This document shows positions 26,981 through 36,800 of a stretch of DNA of 64,000 nt, piece by piece. Made by a program: the position numbers and the translations under genes. Origin of the DNA: Synanceia verrucosa (lineage: Eukaryota; Chordata; Actinopteri; Perciformes; Synanceiidae); the NCBI GenBank assembly GCA_029721515.1, contig CM056555.1, forward strand, positions 62,001 through 126,000, read 5' to 3'. Below the pieces are notes generated by a model. That model saw nothing but the letters and a program-made list of their open reading frames with translations, did not search any database and had not been told where the DNA came from. Positions within the stretch are counted from its first letter, which is position 1. Every line of letters begins with the position of its first letter.

Positions 26981-29611
26981 GGTTATCAGGTTATGACCAA
27001 AGTCCTGCAGAATTGATGACGTTCAGCCTCCGCCGTACTCTGTGTGTAATTACCTAATGTTAGCATGTCATGCACACTCTAAGCTAAGATGGTAAATATG
27101 CTAAACGTCAGTATATTAAACAAAGCTGAGCGTACTGTGTGTTTCTTGACCAATCAGAGCTGATGGGGACAATGGGCTTCCCTCAGGAGGAAGTGATGAA
27201 GGCGCTGGAGGGTCAGAAATACAACGAGGTGACGGCGATATACCTGCTGCTGGGGAGGAAAACAGCTGAGGTTTGTTACACATTTTAGATATCAGATTCA
27301 TCTCTCCAGTACACTGTCATTTCCATCATAGGATGTAAAACCTCTGTTGTGACTGTCCACCAGTGTGAAGGCAGCAAGTCTTTGTCCAGCAGTAGCCCGC
27401 TTCAAAGGTCACGACCCAGCAGCGACCTCAATGGCTCCACTCAGTCCCCCTCCCACAGTCGCAACGTATCGGCCAGTCAAAAGCAGCGGCGCTTCAGCGA
27501 CCATGGTGAGTGATGTGACCGAGTTGGTTGGAAACTCTGGGAATTTATGAAATAGATTATTTTTTTAATCTATCTGTCCTGTGTCTCAGTTGCGCCCTCT
27601 ATCCCCCCGCCTGTCTCCTACACCAAGCGTGGTCATGCCAACAGCGTGGAGAGCGACAGGAAGGACGACCCGGCGTCTCCCTCTGGAGCTCCAGACCGCA
27701 GGAGATCAGCCACCGCCTCAGGGGTGAGAGGATTCAGATTATGGTCTACGTGTACCGAGTTCAATCCTGGGTTAAAGGTCAAGAACTAGACGATCGTAGA
27801 TAAAGCTCTGATCCTGAAGTGTTTGTAGACGGTTTGAGATAGAGGGAGTGATATGGAGCTCAGAGGCACGAGGCCCCAGAAAGACTCATTAGAGAAATTT
27901 GGGGGTAGAGTTAAAATACTGTCATTATTGGAAATAGTAGACTGATAAAGCACTTGCCTTAAGGTGTATTCTGTTTAGAGTAGTTACTGGGAAAGATGCA
28001 GCCTCAGCCCCTCCACCCTGAGGTGGTGAATGAATCATCAGGATGTTCATGTTATGACTGTGATGTCACCACTTTATCTGTTAGTGTCTTATTGGACCAG
28101 TTTGATGGAGCGAACTGTGTGTTGCAGAGCATAACTCGGAGGAACACGTATGTTCATGAGAGGACGAGCACTGACCGCTATTCTGTTGCTCTCCCCAACG
28201 GGAAGGACAGCAGGTGAGAGGACTTCTGGGAGTTTCCCATGCTGTTATTCTCCAAATCAATAACTAATCTGTCTCTGTCTTAGTCTACCTGAGGTACCTG
28301 CAGCATCCCCCTCCCCATCGCCAGGGGCAACCGTCTCCTCTGGACGCCCCCGTCATGTCAAGTCCATGTCAGCGTCAGGACATCCCATGAAGTCCTGTCT
28401 GCCCCCCATCGACGACAACGTGGAGTATCAGAGGTGAGTCCAGCTGTGGTCAATGTGAACGTAACTGTGGAAATGTTTTACATCATGTTAACGTTGCCCT
28501 CCCCAGCTCCCCTCAGCAGCCTCCGTCATCACCTTCAGCCTTCAGCATCACCAGCAGCAGCAGCAACACTCCGGACCGGACCCGCTTCCCACGTGGCTCC
28601 TCCAGCCGCTCCACCTTCCACGGCGCTCAGCTTCGAGACCGCCGACCCGCCACCTACAACGGACCGCCAGCCTCGCCCAGCCTATCGACACACACTGCCG
28701 CATCTCTGGCCACGCCACGCCGCGGCACCTCCACCTCCCTCATTGGAAAGATCACCTCCAAGTTTGCGCGCAGGTCTGGAAGAGCCAGGAAATCAAAGTC
28801 ATATACAAATATTATAGATCATCAAACAGCCAAGTCTTGTGTCTTTACAACACGGGCGCCCAACCCTTTTCTCCAAAACTGTAGCTTAATGGTGAACATG
28901 TCTCTAAAGGAGGGACTCATTGGCATCTATGGAACCATTTTCATTCAGATTGCTTGAAGTCAAAGGTGAAGGGACCCCCCCCGCCCCGCGACCCTATGAG
29001 GATAAGCGGTAGATAATGGATGGATGGATGGATGACTTGATTTTAAAAAACATATTTTTCTTTGTGATTTCTCTGTTTTCAGTGGGTGGGTCTCATTTAG
29101 GAAAAGGTCATGTCATGTACTTTCATGCATCATTCAAGATTAAAAACCAATCCGAATGGAGAGAAAATGTTTTTGTGTAATTTGGATGAAACCAACCTTT
29201 TAACATGGTCATTGTGCAGCTTCCTGTGCTCTGTTAACACTGTGTTTTTCTGGCTCTTCGTCCCACAGGAGTTTATCAGGTGAGCCAAAAGAGGAGGGGC
29301 GGGACTCCAAGCCTCGTGCGCTGCGCTTCACCTGGAGCATGAAGACCACGTCCTCCATGGAGCCAGGAGACATGATGAAGGAGATCCGGAGGGTCCTTGA
29401 CGCCAACAACTGTGACTACGAGCAGCGTGAGCGCTACTCGCTGTTCTGCGTGCATGGCGACGCCCGTCAGGACAGCCTGGTCCAGTGGGAGATGGAGGTG
29501 TGTAAGCTGCCCCGCCTCTCGCTCAATGGCGTGCGCTTTAAACGAATCTCTGGCACATCCATCGCCTTCAAAAACATTGCCTCCAAAGTGGCCAACGAGC
29601 TCAGACTCTGA
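836..29611 (+). CDS. mark1: MAP/microtubule affinity-regulating Ser/Thr kinase (MARK1-like), 18 coding exons
   Basis: MARK/Par-1 kinases phosphorylate KXGS motifs of tau, MAP2 and MAP4, detach them from microtubules and control cell polarity. Exons by GT-AG sites: 836-886, 9456-9659, 11391-11444, 12111-12159, 13788-13853, 14034-14104, 14849-14905, 15399-15533, 15802-15903, 17397-17516, 22230-22329, 27158-27270, 27364-27505, 27590-27723, 28128-28213, 28284-28433, 28507-28773, 29269-29611. They join in one open frame of 748 codons (747 aa; human MARK1 is about 795). Seen: kinase domain about 60-311 with IGKGNFAKV, catalytic Lys89, HRDLK around Asp182, DFG around Asp200, and activation loop [14 protein letters not shown] whose Thr215 is the LKB1-site position. 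A UBA domain follows (27158-27270 exon), then a Ser-rich spacer and a C-terminal KA1 domain ending in ANELRL. MARK1 rather than MARK2/3/4: [15 protein letters not shown] in KA1, [15 protein letters not shown], and [12 protein letters not shown] in the spacer resemble MARK1 as I remember it. RCOR3 and TRAF5 nearby agree. The start is the first in-frame ATG of exon 1 ([14 protein letters not shown]). Alternative exons may be missed. Confidence 0.93.
1452..1664. mobile_element. Palindromic hAT-like MITE in MARK1 intron 1
   Basis: The first and last ~57 bases are near-perfect inverted complements (CAGTGTTTTCCGACCCTGG at the left, its complement with a few changes at the right), around a short non-palindromic centre. 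An 8-bp direct repeat CCTTAACG flanks it at 1444-1451 and 1665-1672, the target-duplication length of hAT transposons. There is no coding capacity, so it is a non-autonomous foldback-type MITE. Confidence 0.8.
1912..3691 (-). mobile_element. 5'-truncated LINE 3' end (L2/CR1-like) with an internal minisatellite
   Basis: This segment matches 17572-18610, the 3' end of the larger LINE copy, base for base over long stretches (1914-2310 against 17574-17990; 3140-3691 against 18040-18610). Read on the minus strand it ends in an AATAAA-containing tail next to the TATTTGTATAGCCCAATATC block. Only the last few ORF2 codons and the 3' UTR remain. The central part differs by expansion of a 44-bp unit. 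Confidence 0.75.
2320..3140. repeat. 44-bp minisatellite (about 18 units) inside a LINE 3' UTR
   Basis: Tandem units of about 44 bp carry the core CCAGAAGAAGCCTGGGCAG with small variants (CACGTC/TACGTC, ACACCAACC/ACGCCAAAC). Variants alternate in blocks, suggesting higher-order duplication of pairs or triplets of units. The homologous site in the other LINE copy (about 17970-18040) has only about two units. Because the unit has no stop in any frame, long but meaningless ORFs appear in all frames here. Confidence 0.9.
4356..4708 (+). mobile_element. tRNA-derived SINE, full length
   Basis: The head looks tRNA-like: A-box-like TGGCGTAGTGGTTAG and B-box GGTTCGAATCC, about 35 bp apart. The body carries GTTTGCATGTTCTCC and CCAGGGTGTACCCTG, and the tail is a (GGAT)n simple repeat. 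A 13-bp target duplication GTATGTAGGATTG flanks it exactly (4343-4355 and 4709-4721). It is a dispersed Pol III retroposon, not a functional tRNA gene. Confidence 0.85.
4722..8489. other. MARK1 intron 1, no gene seen
   Basis: AT-rich intronic sequence. Several ORFs of 60-165 codons occur on both strands but lack splice context, recognisable motifs or repeated support. Short simple repeats such as TTCTA (7476-7489) and GTT (7597-7620) are present. I see no RNA gene or further transposon with clear ends. Confidence 0.5.
8490..8684 (+). mobile_element. Partial copy 1 of a dispersed TTAA-type MITE family
   Basis: It shares about 190 bp (core ACTACAAATCCCAGAAGCCC and TCTAATCTCGATCGTCTCC) with copies at about 11106-11338, 34144-34514 and 55345-55747. 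This copy lacks clear ends. The open frame beginning [11 protein letters not shown] is a by-product of the repeat and is not a gene. Confidence 0.6.
10157..10192. repeat. (TA)n microsatellite
   Basis: Uninterrupted TA dinucleotides after an A-run in MARK1 intron 2. Confidence 0.95.
11106..11338 (+). mobile_element. Copy 2 of the TTAA-type MITE
   Basis: It has the same core as the other copies and ends in CTCAAAGAG followed by TTAA, the complement of the left end of the copy at 34144. The left part is shortened relative to the 34-kb and 55-kb copies. Confidence 0.6.
12253..13760 (+). repeat. 1.5-kb minisatellite of 23-25-bp units in MARK1 intron 4
   Basis: Roughly 60 tandem units alternate between CTCAGTATTTTTGCAGCAGCA with GAG and the same with TCG. 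The T-run is 4 or 5 long, and the Y position in T(G/T)(C/T)AGCAG varies between units. The array begins about 95 bp after exon 4 (ends 12159) and stops 27 bp before exon 5 (13788). Each unit contains a T-rich stretch followed by TGCAG, a 3'-splice-site look-alike. Reverse-strand ORFs over it (repeats of CCCKNTxxC type) are artefacts of the unit. Confidence 0.95.
13976..14030. repeat. (CT)n microsatellite forming the polypyrimidine tract of MARK1 exon 6
   Basis: A CT-dinucleotide run with a few interruptions leads directly into the acceptor CTCTCAG at 14033. Length changes here would alter the splice signal. Confidence 0.85.
16107..16456 (+). mobile_element. tRNA-derived SINE, second copy, 5' damaged
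   Basis: It is closely similar to 4356-4708 from GTTAGCACTGTCGCCTCACAG to the (GGAT)n tail. The A-box end is truncated and the B-box region has lost several bases (GGTTTGATTCCCGG), so it is probably transcriptionally dead. It lies in MARK1 intron 9. Confidence 0.8.
18553..18879 (-). pseudogene. LINE ORF2 C-terminal fragment
   Basis: The protein begins [17 protein letters not shown] and ends [10 protein letters not shown], the typical C-terminal end of L2/CR1-type ORF2 proteins in fish. It is separated by frame breaks from the reverse-transcriptase piece upstream. A second partial copy of the same end lies at 20379-20672, fused out of context to other LINE sequence. Confidence 0.75.
19026..19514 (-). 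pseudogene. LINE reverse-transcriptase fragment
   Basis: The palm motifs are readable: [14 protein letters not shown], then [10 protein letters not shown] with the catalytic YADD, then a thumb-like segment with [13 protein letters not shown]. About 160 residues remain open. The upstream part of the domain is broken by a frame change near 19560, so no functional enzyme is encoded. Confidence 0.85.
19605..20060 (-). pseudogene. LINE ORF2 apurinic-type endonuclease fragment
   Basis: Residues such as [22 protein letters not shown] and [12 protein letters not shown] match the N-terminal half of the APE-like endonuclease of non-LTR retrotransposons (the catalytic Glu of the LTETW motif is visible). 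The C-terminal half of the domain is missing. Confidence 0.8.
20724..21594 (-). pseudogene. LINE ORF1 with zinc-finger-like and SGNH esterase-like domains, one stop
   Basis: The long open part (20724-21320) contains [18 protein letters not shown] and DCIHPT, the block I, block III and Asp-His signatures of SGNH/GDSL hydrolases found in ORF1 of CR1/L2 LINEs. Upstream, from an ATG near 21592, CSVCLM and CNKCSMF form a Cys-rich knuckle, followed by an in-frame TAG at about 21471-21473 and then a coiled-coil-like SELEAQL. The frame continues past the stop, so the element looks recently inactivated at this site. Confidence 0.65.
22340..22656. repeat. Compound (CA)n, (TA)n, (GT)n microsatellites
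   Basis: (CA)n follows the MARK1 exon 11 donor at about 22336-22360. From 22497 to 22656 there is (TA)n, then (GT)n of about 18 units, then alternating TA/CA/TG and (TA)n again, ending exactly at the Tc1 terminus. Alternating purine-pyrimidine DNA of this kind can adopt cruciform or Z-forms. Confidence 0.9.
22657..24244 (+). mobile_element. Tc1/mariner transposon, defective copy
   Basis: It begins CAGTCATGGAAAAAATTATT and ends with the exact complement, and the terminal inverted repeats extend for at least about 50 bp. Both ends abut TA, the Tc1 target. It contains a damaged transposase on the plus strand and lies in MARK1 intron 11. It is nearly identical to the intact copy at 25260-26882. 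Confidence 0.93.
22938..23946 (+). pseudogene. Tc1 transposase, frameshifted
   Basis: It starts [19 protein letters not shown] like the intact copy. It then loses one A in an A-run near 23061-23070 (frame break), and a 19-nt deletion near 23394-23400 removes the residues around SDESNFEL, including the first catalytic Asp. The C-terminal half is open again and keeps [10 protein letters not shown] and [11 protein letters not shown]. It cannot encode active transposase. Confidence 0.9.
24245..25259. other. Spacer between the two Tc1 copies
   Basis: (TA)n at 24243-24300, then about 650 bp of unclassified sequence (24300-24940) with no convincing ORF, then a compound microsatellite from about 24950 to 25259 made of TA, TG, CA and ACGT steps. 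The apparent ORFs of repeated YIYIYT type are microsatellite translations. Confidence 0.7.
25260..26882 (-). mobile_element. Tc1/mariner transposon, apparently intact copy
   Basis: 1623 bp, bounded by the same CAGTCATGGAAAAAATTATT inverted termini at TA sites as the defective copy, in the opposite orientation. The terminal repeats and the transposase frame are both preserved, so autonomy is possible. Confidence 0.94.
25597..26625 (-). CDS. Tc1-family transposase, full length (342 aa)
   Basis: Cuts and pastes its own element between the terminal inverted repeats at TA dinucleotides. The N-terminal ~110 residues form a paired-like helix-turn-helix DNA-binding region ([19 protein letters not shown]). 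The DDE catalytic core follows, with Asp in VLFSDESNF, Asp in [10 protein letters not shown] and Glu in [11 protein letters not shown], the DD34E spacing group. The length of 342 aa is normal for Tc1 and there is no internal stop. It is nested antisense in MARK1 intron 11 and not part of the host gene. Activity is inferred only from intactness. Confidence 0.93.
   Translation of the reverse strand: MPKTKELCEATKAAILALLEIGMSERQVAKKLKISKTAVHSNKKKQAEHGTTKLLPGRGRKRLSTPRDDRALIRSCVRNRRQTSRDLKNEWALSRNVTCSARTVRNRLVEAGLKSHRARKKPFINERQRKARLLFARDHKDWTVDDWAKVLFSDESNFELMPTPANLLVRRKPGEAYNPDCLAPTVKHGGGSVMIWGCFSLSGTGQMQLCEGRMNQVKYRTTLENSLLPSAGKLFPASNDWIFQQDNAPCHTARSVKAWMENHNIRTMPWPAQSPDLNPIENLWKIIKLKMENHKPKNKENLFEFVQQEWASVTAEQCQKLVESMPRHMAAVIKNNGYAIKY
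26883..26981. repeat. TA/CA/GT compound microsatellite
   Basis: Alternating purine-pyrimidine DNA right of the intact Tc1 copy, ending in (CA)n at about 26961-26980. Confidence 0.85.
28977..29036 (+). mobile_element. SINE tail fragment
   Basis: CGACCCTATGAGGATAAG followed by (GGAT)n matches only the last ~60 bp of the SINE copies at 4356 and 16107. It lies in MARK1 intron 17. Confidence 0.6.
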
Positions 29612-32600
29612 ACAGCTTCCACTTATTATCAGAGGAGAATACCTCGCTGGTCCTCTTCTTCACAGAATGATGCCCCACCAAGTGACGGCGGCCATCTTGT
29701 GTTCAGCACCTCACTAACTGCTGTATGACTCAGAGAAAATATGCATTATTATATTCAACACACTATTTAATGTTATCACTGAATGTTCGCCAGTGAAACC
29801 AAATATTAAAGCTGATGGTGCAGATATTCAGCAGGTTGTGGTTCATCCCTCAGTGATGAGATCCAGAACAAACACCAGGGCTAACCAGGCTGTTTCACCA
29901 CCTGCTGGAGCGACACATTGTTAGTTTATCGCTGTTTACATGCGCTTGGGATTTTTCCAAATCTGTAGAAACAGAATCTTGAAACATCATGTGAAGAAGA
30001 AACGAGCCAAGAGGCGTAAAGCTGATCACACAGGTGGAAGTTTTGTTGTTAAAGTGAGTAAACAGCCAGTAAATCATGACCTCCGCTCTACCTGTGCAAC
30101 TCTTCCGTTGCAAGAGTTTAACAATCAGCTGCTCATATTACAGAGTCAGCTGATATGTGAACACATACAAGGCAGGAAAGTGCTGCTCTTGATGTAATAA
30201 CTCAGAAATAGCCTTACAGTGGAAAAAAAACAGGGATGACAGAGCTGAACCGGGTAAATATAAACCTTTAACTATGTACAGATAAAAATATATGTACATA
30301 TACTATATACACTGATGTTTGCATCGTTATGAATCAGCTGTTATATGGGCAGAGTTCTTTGCTTCAGTAATAATTATTGTAACAGAGATAACAAAATAGT
30401 AAATTAAGCACTAAATGTATTATTTGCATTTGAAATAGTTAAAAGTGGTAGACTTTAATGAATCAAACTTCCATTTAGTTGACATCCCCACCAGCTTTAA
30501 CCCTTTCACTGTCAGCTTGTCTCCTAAAATGTATTAATCAACATCTGGTTGTTCTTAGCTCCACCCTCTGCTTTCACTTCTGGCTGCAAAAATACAAAAT
30601 GGCGACGGTCGAGATGACAAACTTGAGGCTTCCTTGTTCTTCCTCGCCCTTCCTCCACACTTCATTAAAATCTGACCAAATGTTTTTTCTATTATCCTGC
30701 CGACAAACAAACAACCTAAACCTCCTTTTGGCGAAAGTATAAACGAAAAAAAGTTCTGGTGAATTCAACACCAACAGCACAGAGACACTTCATCTGGTTG
30801 TGTTGTTTGTGGTGAAAACACTAGCTGGCATGCTGAAACGTTAGATCACCAGTGACCAAAGGTTTAAATAAGGTGTCTCTCACCATTCAGAGTTTCATTG
30901 TTTCATAAACATTTTAAATACCTGTCAGTCTCCAGGTTATTATTTTCTGTCATGACGGTTGCACCAGATATCCAGTTGCACAGTTGAGTTGCACAGTTTA
31001 CAGTTGAGGGAATGAGTCATAAAGTGTGACGAACAATCAGGAGGCGACGACGTCCTCGCTGTTGGTTGCAGGCCTGTGACCTCTGACCTCTAACCTCCCC
31101 TGCTGGCTGATGTTAATACTATTGCAATAATACTGGAGCTGGTGGCAAATGATGTCAGCGGTTCAAACACGAACTGTAAAGCTCTGAGAATTTATTTTTT
31201 TTTTTATTTTTTTTTTTTTTTACACATTTACAGCTGACAGAACAGAATGTGTTTTTATTATTTTATCGTTATTGCTGTGCAAAACGATACCTGTCCAGGT
31301 AAATACAGTGTTGTTTTTATTTGGTCCACACTGTCGACGTTCTTATTTTGTTTTCCACCACTGAAAAAAGACATCATATTTTTCAAAGGTTTCAGCAGTG
31401 AGTTTAGACTTCAGGTTTATGTTACAGTAGAATGGAGCATCTAACCAGAACCACAGAACAATCTTAAAGAATCAGTCTGGTGTTTTTGTTTTTTTTTTAA
31501 TATTTTTTTAATCATCAACATGAACAATGTGCTTCCTGTCTGAAGACGTGAATCTTTACAGAAACATTTGTGTAACATTTTGGGAGATCTATTAGCAGAG
31601 ATGGGATCCATAACAATCTTTTTAGTGTATAATCACCTGAAAATCAGAATCAATGTTTTCATTCACGACAGTTTTGGAAATGGGAGCGATGAGGAACTCT
31701 TGACTAACAGATATTTGTTGGGAACTGTTTTGAACAGTGGATTAATCTGCATTTGCAGTTCCTTTGAGTTGTAAGATATTTTGGGCTTTGATACACAAAA
31801 TACTTATTAGGAGACACATTCACTCATTTGAAACTTTCTTGTTGACAAAAATGTTGAAAATCACCAGATTTATCCTTTAAAGGAAAATTCCTGTTTGTTG
31901 CTGGTAGATGATTCTGTATGTATTCCACCACTTCATGCCTTCTGAATGTACTGCTTTTTATTTCTGATGCATTCAGGTGTACGGGAGGAAATGAGTAGTT
32001 TAGTCATTTTAATTTTTTCTGTATATTTTGAATTATATTCTCACTAATCAGCAGAGCCTCTAACTAGTTCTACTTGTCTCTCCAGTGTTGGATTGTTCTT
32101 CATCATCACTGAAGGTGGAGAACACCTTGTACTGTATGTGTTGTAGCACTTAAAACCAGGAAGGGAACAAACAATGCAAACGTCACATCCCTGTCTGACA
32201 GGGATGAGAAAGGTGAAAATATGTGATGATGATGCTGTCTTCATGTCACACGGGGAATACTGTAAATCTGAGCCTCTTACTTGAAAATAGCCTTCGTCTC
32301 AGCTTCTAGGTAACTCGTACCATGTGAACGACCCTACCTTGTCAGAGTCGTCATGAACAGGAAAGTAGCAGTCCAGTGTAGCCATGATAGATTCATTTGA
32401 AATAAAAACCACACAAATTAAACGATTTCAGAGTCCTTTTGTGATCACAGCTGGTGAAACAGAGGATGAAACTGCTGCTGTTGGTTTAAAGACTTATGAT
32501 ATGTTTGAAGTGATTATTCCTACCTTGGCAGCTCTCATGTGGAAGGTAAAGGCCCTTTTCGGTCTTCATGAAGACTTGATGTAAGAAATGAACCCGGTCC

Positions 32601-33838
32601 AAGCATATGTCTTTTAATGTAACCTGTTCAAATACTAACTTCATTCAGCTTTGACCCTGTAATATGTGAGTCCATTGGACTCCAGGAGAAGTATGCACAG
32701 TCAATAAACCTTTTTGTTTTCTTAAGTAAGATTTTAGTCATGAATTGATTCATCATCTAATCCCATCAGCAGCAGACAATGACATTAATTAACAACTGTT
32801 GAAAAGAGTTAATGAATGGAACCAGGCCCACCAGCTCCTAGAGTCATGGCTATAAAATATTTAATTCAGAGAAATAAAAATGTAACAGAAAAAAGACATT
32901 TCTATGACTTAATTTGAAATTATTTCAAGAGTGAATGATCTACATGTCCCATAATGCATTTCAAATGGCGAATTGTCTCCTTAAACTACGACCTCGTTGA
33001 CAATTTAAAATGAGGATTGATTCAGACTTTTACTGAAGTAAACTGTCTCAGTACTTCCTGCTGTTCCTCCTAGGTGAGTAGTGAATATATTAGCCACCAT
33101 TTACGGTTTTGGTCTAATACTAGTTAATGTGTTTTATGAGTTTGAGCAGGAGAAATGCTCAGTTGGCTAAATGCTACATCGTAACTTGCTAGCTAATAGT
33201 CATCCTGCTAAGTGACTTTGATGGATTTGGTTTCAGTGCTAACGTTTGCATAGTTTATGTCACACTGTTTGGGAGAAGTTATTATCAGTTTATTGTGTTT
33301 AATGACCAACGCTGCTGTTCAGTTGTAATATTGATGTTAAGAGGCTGACATCATATAAATATTGAAGTAGTGAAGAGAAAGATTTTGTCCAGGAGCTTCA
33401 GACAGTTTTCTTAAAATGTTCAGAAATTAAAGGAAAATTATGATTTTGTTTAATGAATTTCTTTTTTGCTCATTTCAATGGCATTGGTTTACGTTTAACA
33501 AACCAGTATTATTTGGGTGCAGCAAAATATTCAAAATTACTTTGAGGTGCATTCATCTTTTGATGTTTAACGATTTTTATTACAGTTTTGTTTAAAATTA
33601 TTATTTTACTCCCAGAGATTTGATGAGAAGATATAGTCACAATAGTGAATTATCAATAAATGACCATTTCCTTGTTAACTGTTAGATAGTGAACTTGTTT
33701 AAACTTGTAACTCTTAGAATGGTTGAATCCTGTTATTATTATTATTATTATTATTATTGTTATCGTATGATGGAAGCTTCCATCTGATTGGTTGGTCCAT
33801 CTGTTTGTCTCCTCATTCCAGCCAATCATCATCCAGAT
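29612..33838. other. MARK1 3' UTR and intergenic region; no further gene seen
   Basis: Several AATAAA hexamers occur on the plus strand (for example near 32402, 32703 and 32874), any of which could end MARK1 transcripts. T-rich runs lie at 31194-31222, and a (TTA)n microsatellite at about 33733-33758. ORFs of 60-90 codons have no motif or splice context. The 3' UTR of the minus-strand creatine-kinase homologue must start at 33838 and run left. Confidence 0.5.
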
Positions 33839-36800
33839 TTACTTCTGCGCAGGAACTAGTTCATCAATGTCTTGGCTGCCCTCCAACCTCTTCTCCATGG
33901 CAATGAGGAGTTTGACCCCATCCACTACCAGTTGGGTCAGTCCCACCTCGCTCAGGCCGAAGGTTGCGGCGTTGCTAACACAATACAGCACCGGGGATTC
34001 TGGGAAAAAAGAAAATGTAAGTCTGAATCTGGAGGTGTTGAACTTTATGATCTGCAGAAAAGAGGAAGGGTACATCAGGTTTGATCTCAACAAGTTCAAA
34101 CCTCTAACAGGTAACAACAACCTATTCCGTGTATCTGAGGCACTTAACTCTTTGAGTGCCATTGACGCCGCAACTTGTGAGTAATGTTGGGGCTTCTGGG
34201 ATTTGTAGCCAGAGCATAAAGAGACGGTATACACCACAGAGATCAAAACAGGAAGTGGAGACGATCGAGATTAGAGAGCAAAACAAACAGAATGTGGAGA
34301 AAAAGTGGTGATTTTGTGGTGAAAGTGTCCTCTACTCTACCTCTGATAAAACAAGAATGGAACAAGGTAAAAACAAACATTTTTTTCATGATGAAATAGA
34401 GAGTCTCTTCTTTCATTTGAGCTATTCACTGTTTTCAGAGACATAGTACAAAATATTCTGTGGGTCTAGAAATATGACTCAAAATGAAGAAAAAGCTGGA
34501 ACTCAGTGAGTTAAAGATATTATACATGAACAGGTCACTGAGTCAGTCTGTGTTTGATGTTAAAATGTCTTGATGAGTGTAAAATCTGACCCATGATATC
34601 TGACACAGACAGTTTTACTTAAAATCTGGATGTTAAAAACAGTGAAGATTAATATCTACTGACGTCACTGTCATTAACGAGCCCACGGTTATATTTCATA
34701 TAACAGAAACCCTGGATTTATAAGTAGTCAGTACCTCACCAGCTGTGAATGTCCAACATTTACCAGCCAATTGAAGACTGCATAAAACTCACTTCTTCAG
34801 GTCATGTGGTAAAACATTAGAGTCAGGTCTTCCCTCTGTACCTGTATCCATGCGGATCCTCAGCCTCTTCAGGATGTCCTGCAGGCGTTTATGTTTGGGG
34901 AGATGTTGCATTTTGAGGTGGACTCTGATCCTCAGACCAGTCCCCACGTTGGCCGGAGAGCTGCTCACCCACCCCAGCTGCTGCTTCCAGGTGAACGGGT
35001 GTCTGAGCTCTCTGTAGGACTCCTCCAGCTGGAAACACAGAGGAACGAGCAAACTGTCCAGTGTCAAAGGTCATGGACTCTGCAAGAGCTTTGTCAAGAA
35101 CTCAGAAAGTATTTTCTCCTCTGGGGGATGGAAATATATACCACACCACGGAGACAGTTTGTAGTATTTAATTTTGCTGATTGGTCAAATTCTTCTTTTA
35201 TAGTTCCTCCATTTATAAATGGCATGAAGTATTACTCTAACCAATGCTGTAGATCAATGTTTGGAAGTTAAAAAATCTGATAATGATGCATGGTCATTTT
35301 TAGCATGAACAAACAATTTTGAAACGGTCAGATGACATGAGGTTACCTATATGGTATTTATAAAATGTATGCATTTAAGGTTAGAGTGCTGATAGAGTTT
35401 AATAATCTTAGATGTGAAGTAAGATTTAACCCAAAACACAATTATACCAAGACCAGCTCTTATTAGAGGTAGGAAAATGATAAATAGGGTGGCTTAAATG
35501 TTATCAGTGATATATATTATAGTAATTAAAATCTCCCTAAGAAATATATGTCACTGACCTTCTGCAGGTTGATGCAGATGCATTTGAATGCCTCGGCAAT
35601 GTTGGCGTCATGTCGTGTGGTCACAAGTCTGAGGTGGTCTTCCATGTTGACCCAGACCACTAGGATGTTGTCTTTACTCACCCTGCAGCAAATATTAATA
35701 ATAAATGATATGATGATTTTATATTTTGATAATCTCGATAATGAAATAATGTTTAAAATTTGTAACCCATCCAGGCTGATATCGGCAGACTTCAGTTTTA
35801 GGTAGTGTGACATCTTGCAGGATTTGAATCATTGCTCTCTCAGGTTCCAGTTAACACTCCAGTTACTCGGACAAACAGACTTGTGGGAAGAAACTGGACT
35901 GACCAGACCGCCCTAGCGTCGGGCCAGTCCCGGGCCACGCCGGTACGGAGCTGGGAGGAGGACGGTGGGTTCAGTTTCAGCTCACTCTGCTGCTCCTGGT
36001 TCAGCTCCTCCAGTAAGAGGAGTTGACCTGGCAGATCCTCCTCCAGCTGCTGCAGAGCTGAGAGAAAAAGAAATCACACTTAACAACTGGTTACCAGCTT
36101 ACTTTGAGGCCATTTTCCACTTTATTCATCGTCCTGGTGCCACCTGTTGGTCTGCTTTCACATTATTTCTGCATGAATGGGGCCATACTTGTCCCAGGTT
36201 TGAACAGCTGGAGCAGTCTCAGACGCAAATTCAGAAAAAGTGATCTTCTCCCTTCTGGCCGGAGATACAGATGCCCCAGGGCAAAGAGCAACAGATTTAA
36301 TTTCTCTTTTGTCCCAAGTGCAATAAAAGCGCTTAATCTGCACCAGTGACCTGCACAGTGGCACTTTACTGACTGGACTGCACCAGCACTTTAGTGGGGC
36401 CCACATTTTAATTCTATTTATTTTGTGTTTTGTGTTTTGTGTTTTTCTTCAAGTTTTCACAGTTGAAGTCGCTCTCTGGTGGCTGACTGGTGATCTTGTG
36501 TTTGTGATGCGCCTCAATGACTCGGTCGAAGAAGTCACAGAACAGAACGTAGGACTGAGCGTCGCCTGCGATGCAGCCCACAGATTCAGGGCTGGACCAA
36601 TCACCTTCACACACAAACATTACATTCACAGACTAGCATTGCCACATCTCAATAATCCAAGAAAAGTATATTGACTTTATGATTCATTCAAACAGAAACA
36701 TATCAAAGCTGAAATCCTGAAATCCAAAACAAAATATTGTCTCATCCACAGATTTAATTTCTCTTTTGTCCCAAGTGCAATAAAAGCGCTTAATCTGCAC

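Noticed and set aside
836..29611. Assignment as MARK2 because an RCOR gene is close by (MARK2-RCOR2 in human)
   Set aside because: The RCOR tail is RCOR3-like, the KA1 domain carries the MARK1-type [11 protein letters not shown], and TRAF5 fits the 1q block.
36423..36674. Functional alternative exon 2 of the CK homologue
   Set aside because: The copy lacks a GT donor and lies after exon 3, so it cannot replace exon 2 in a normal transcript.
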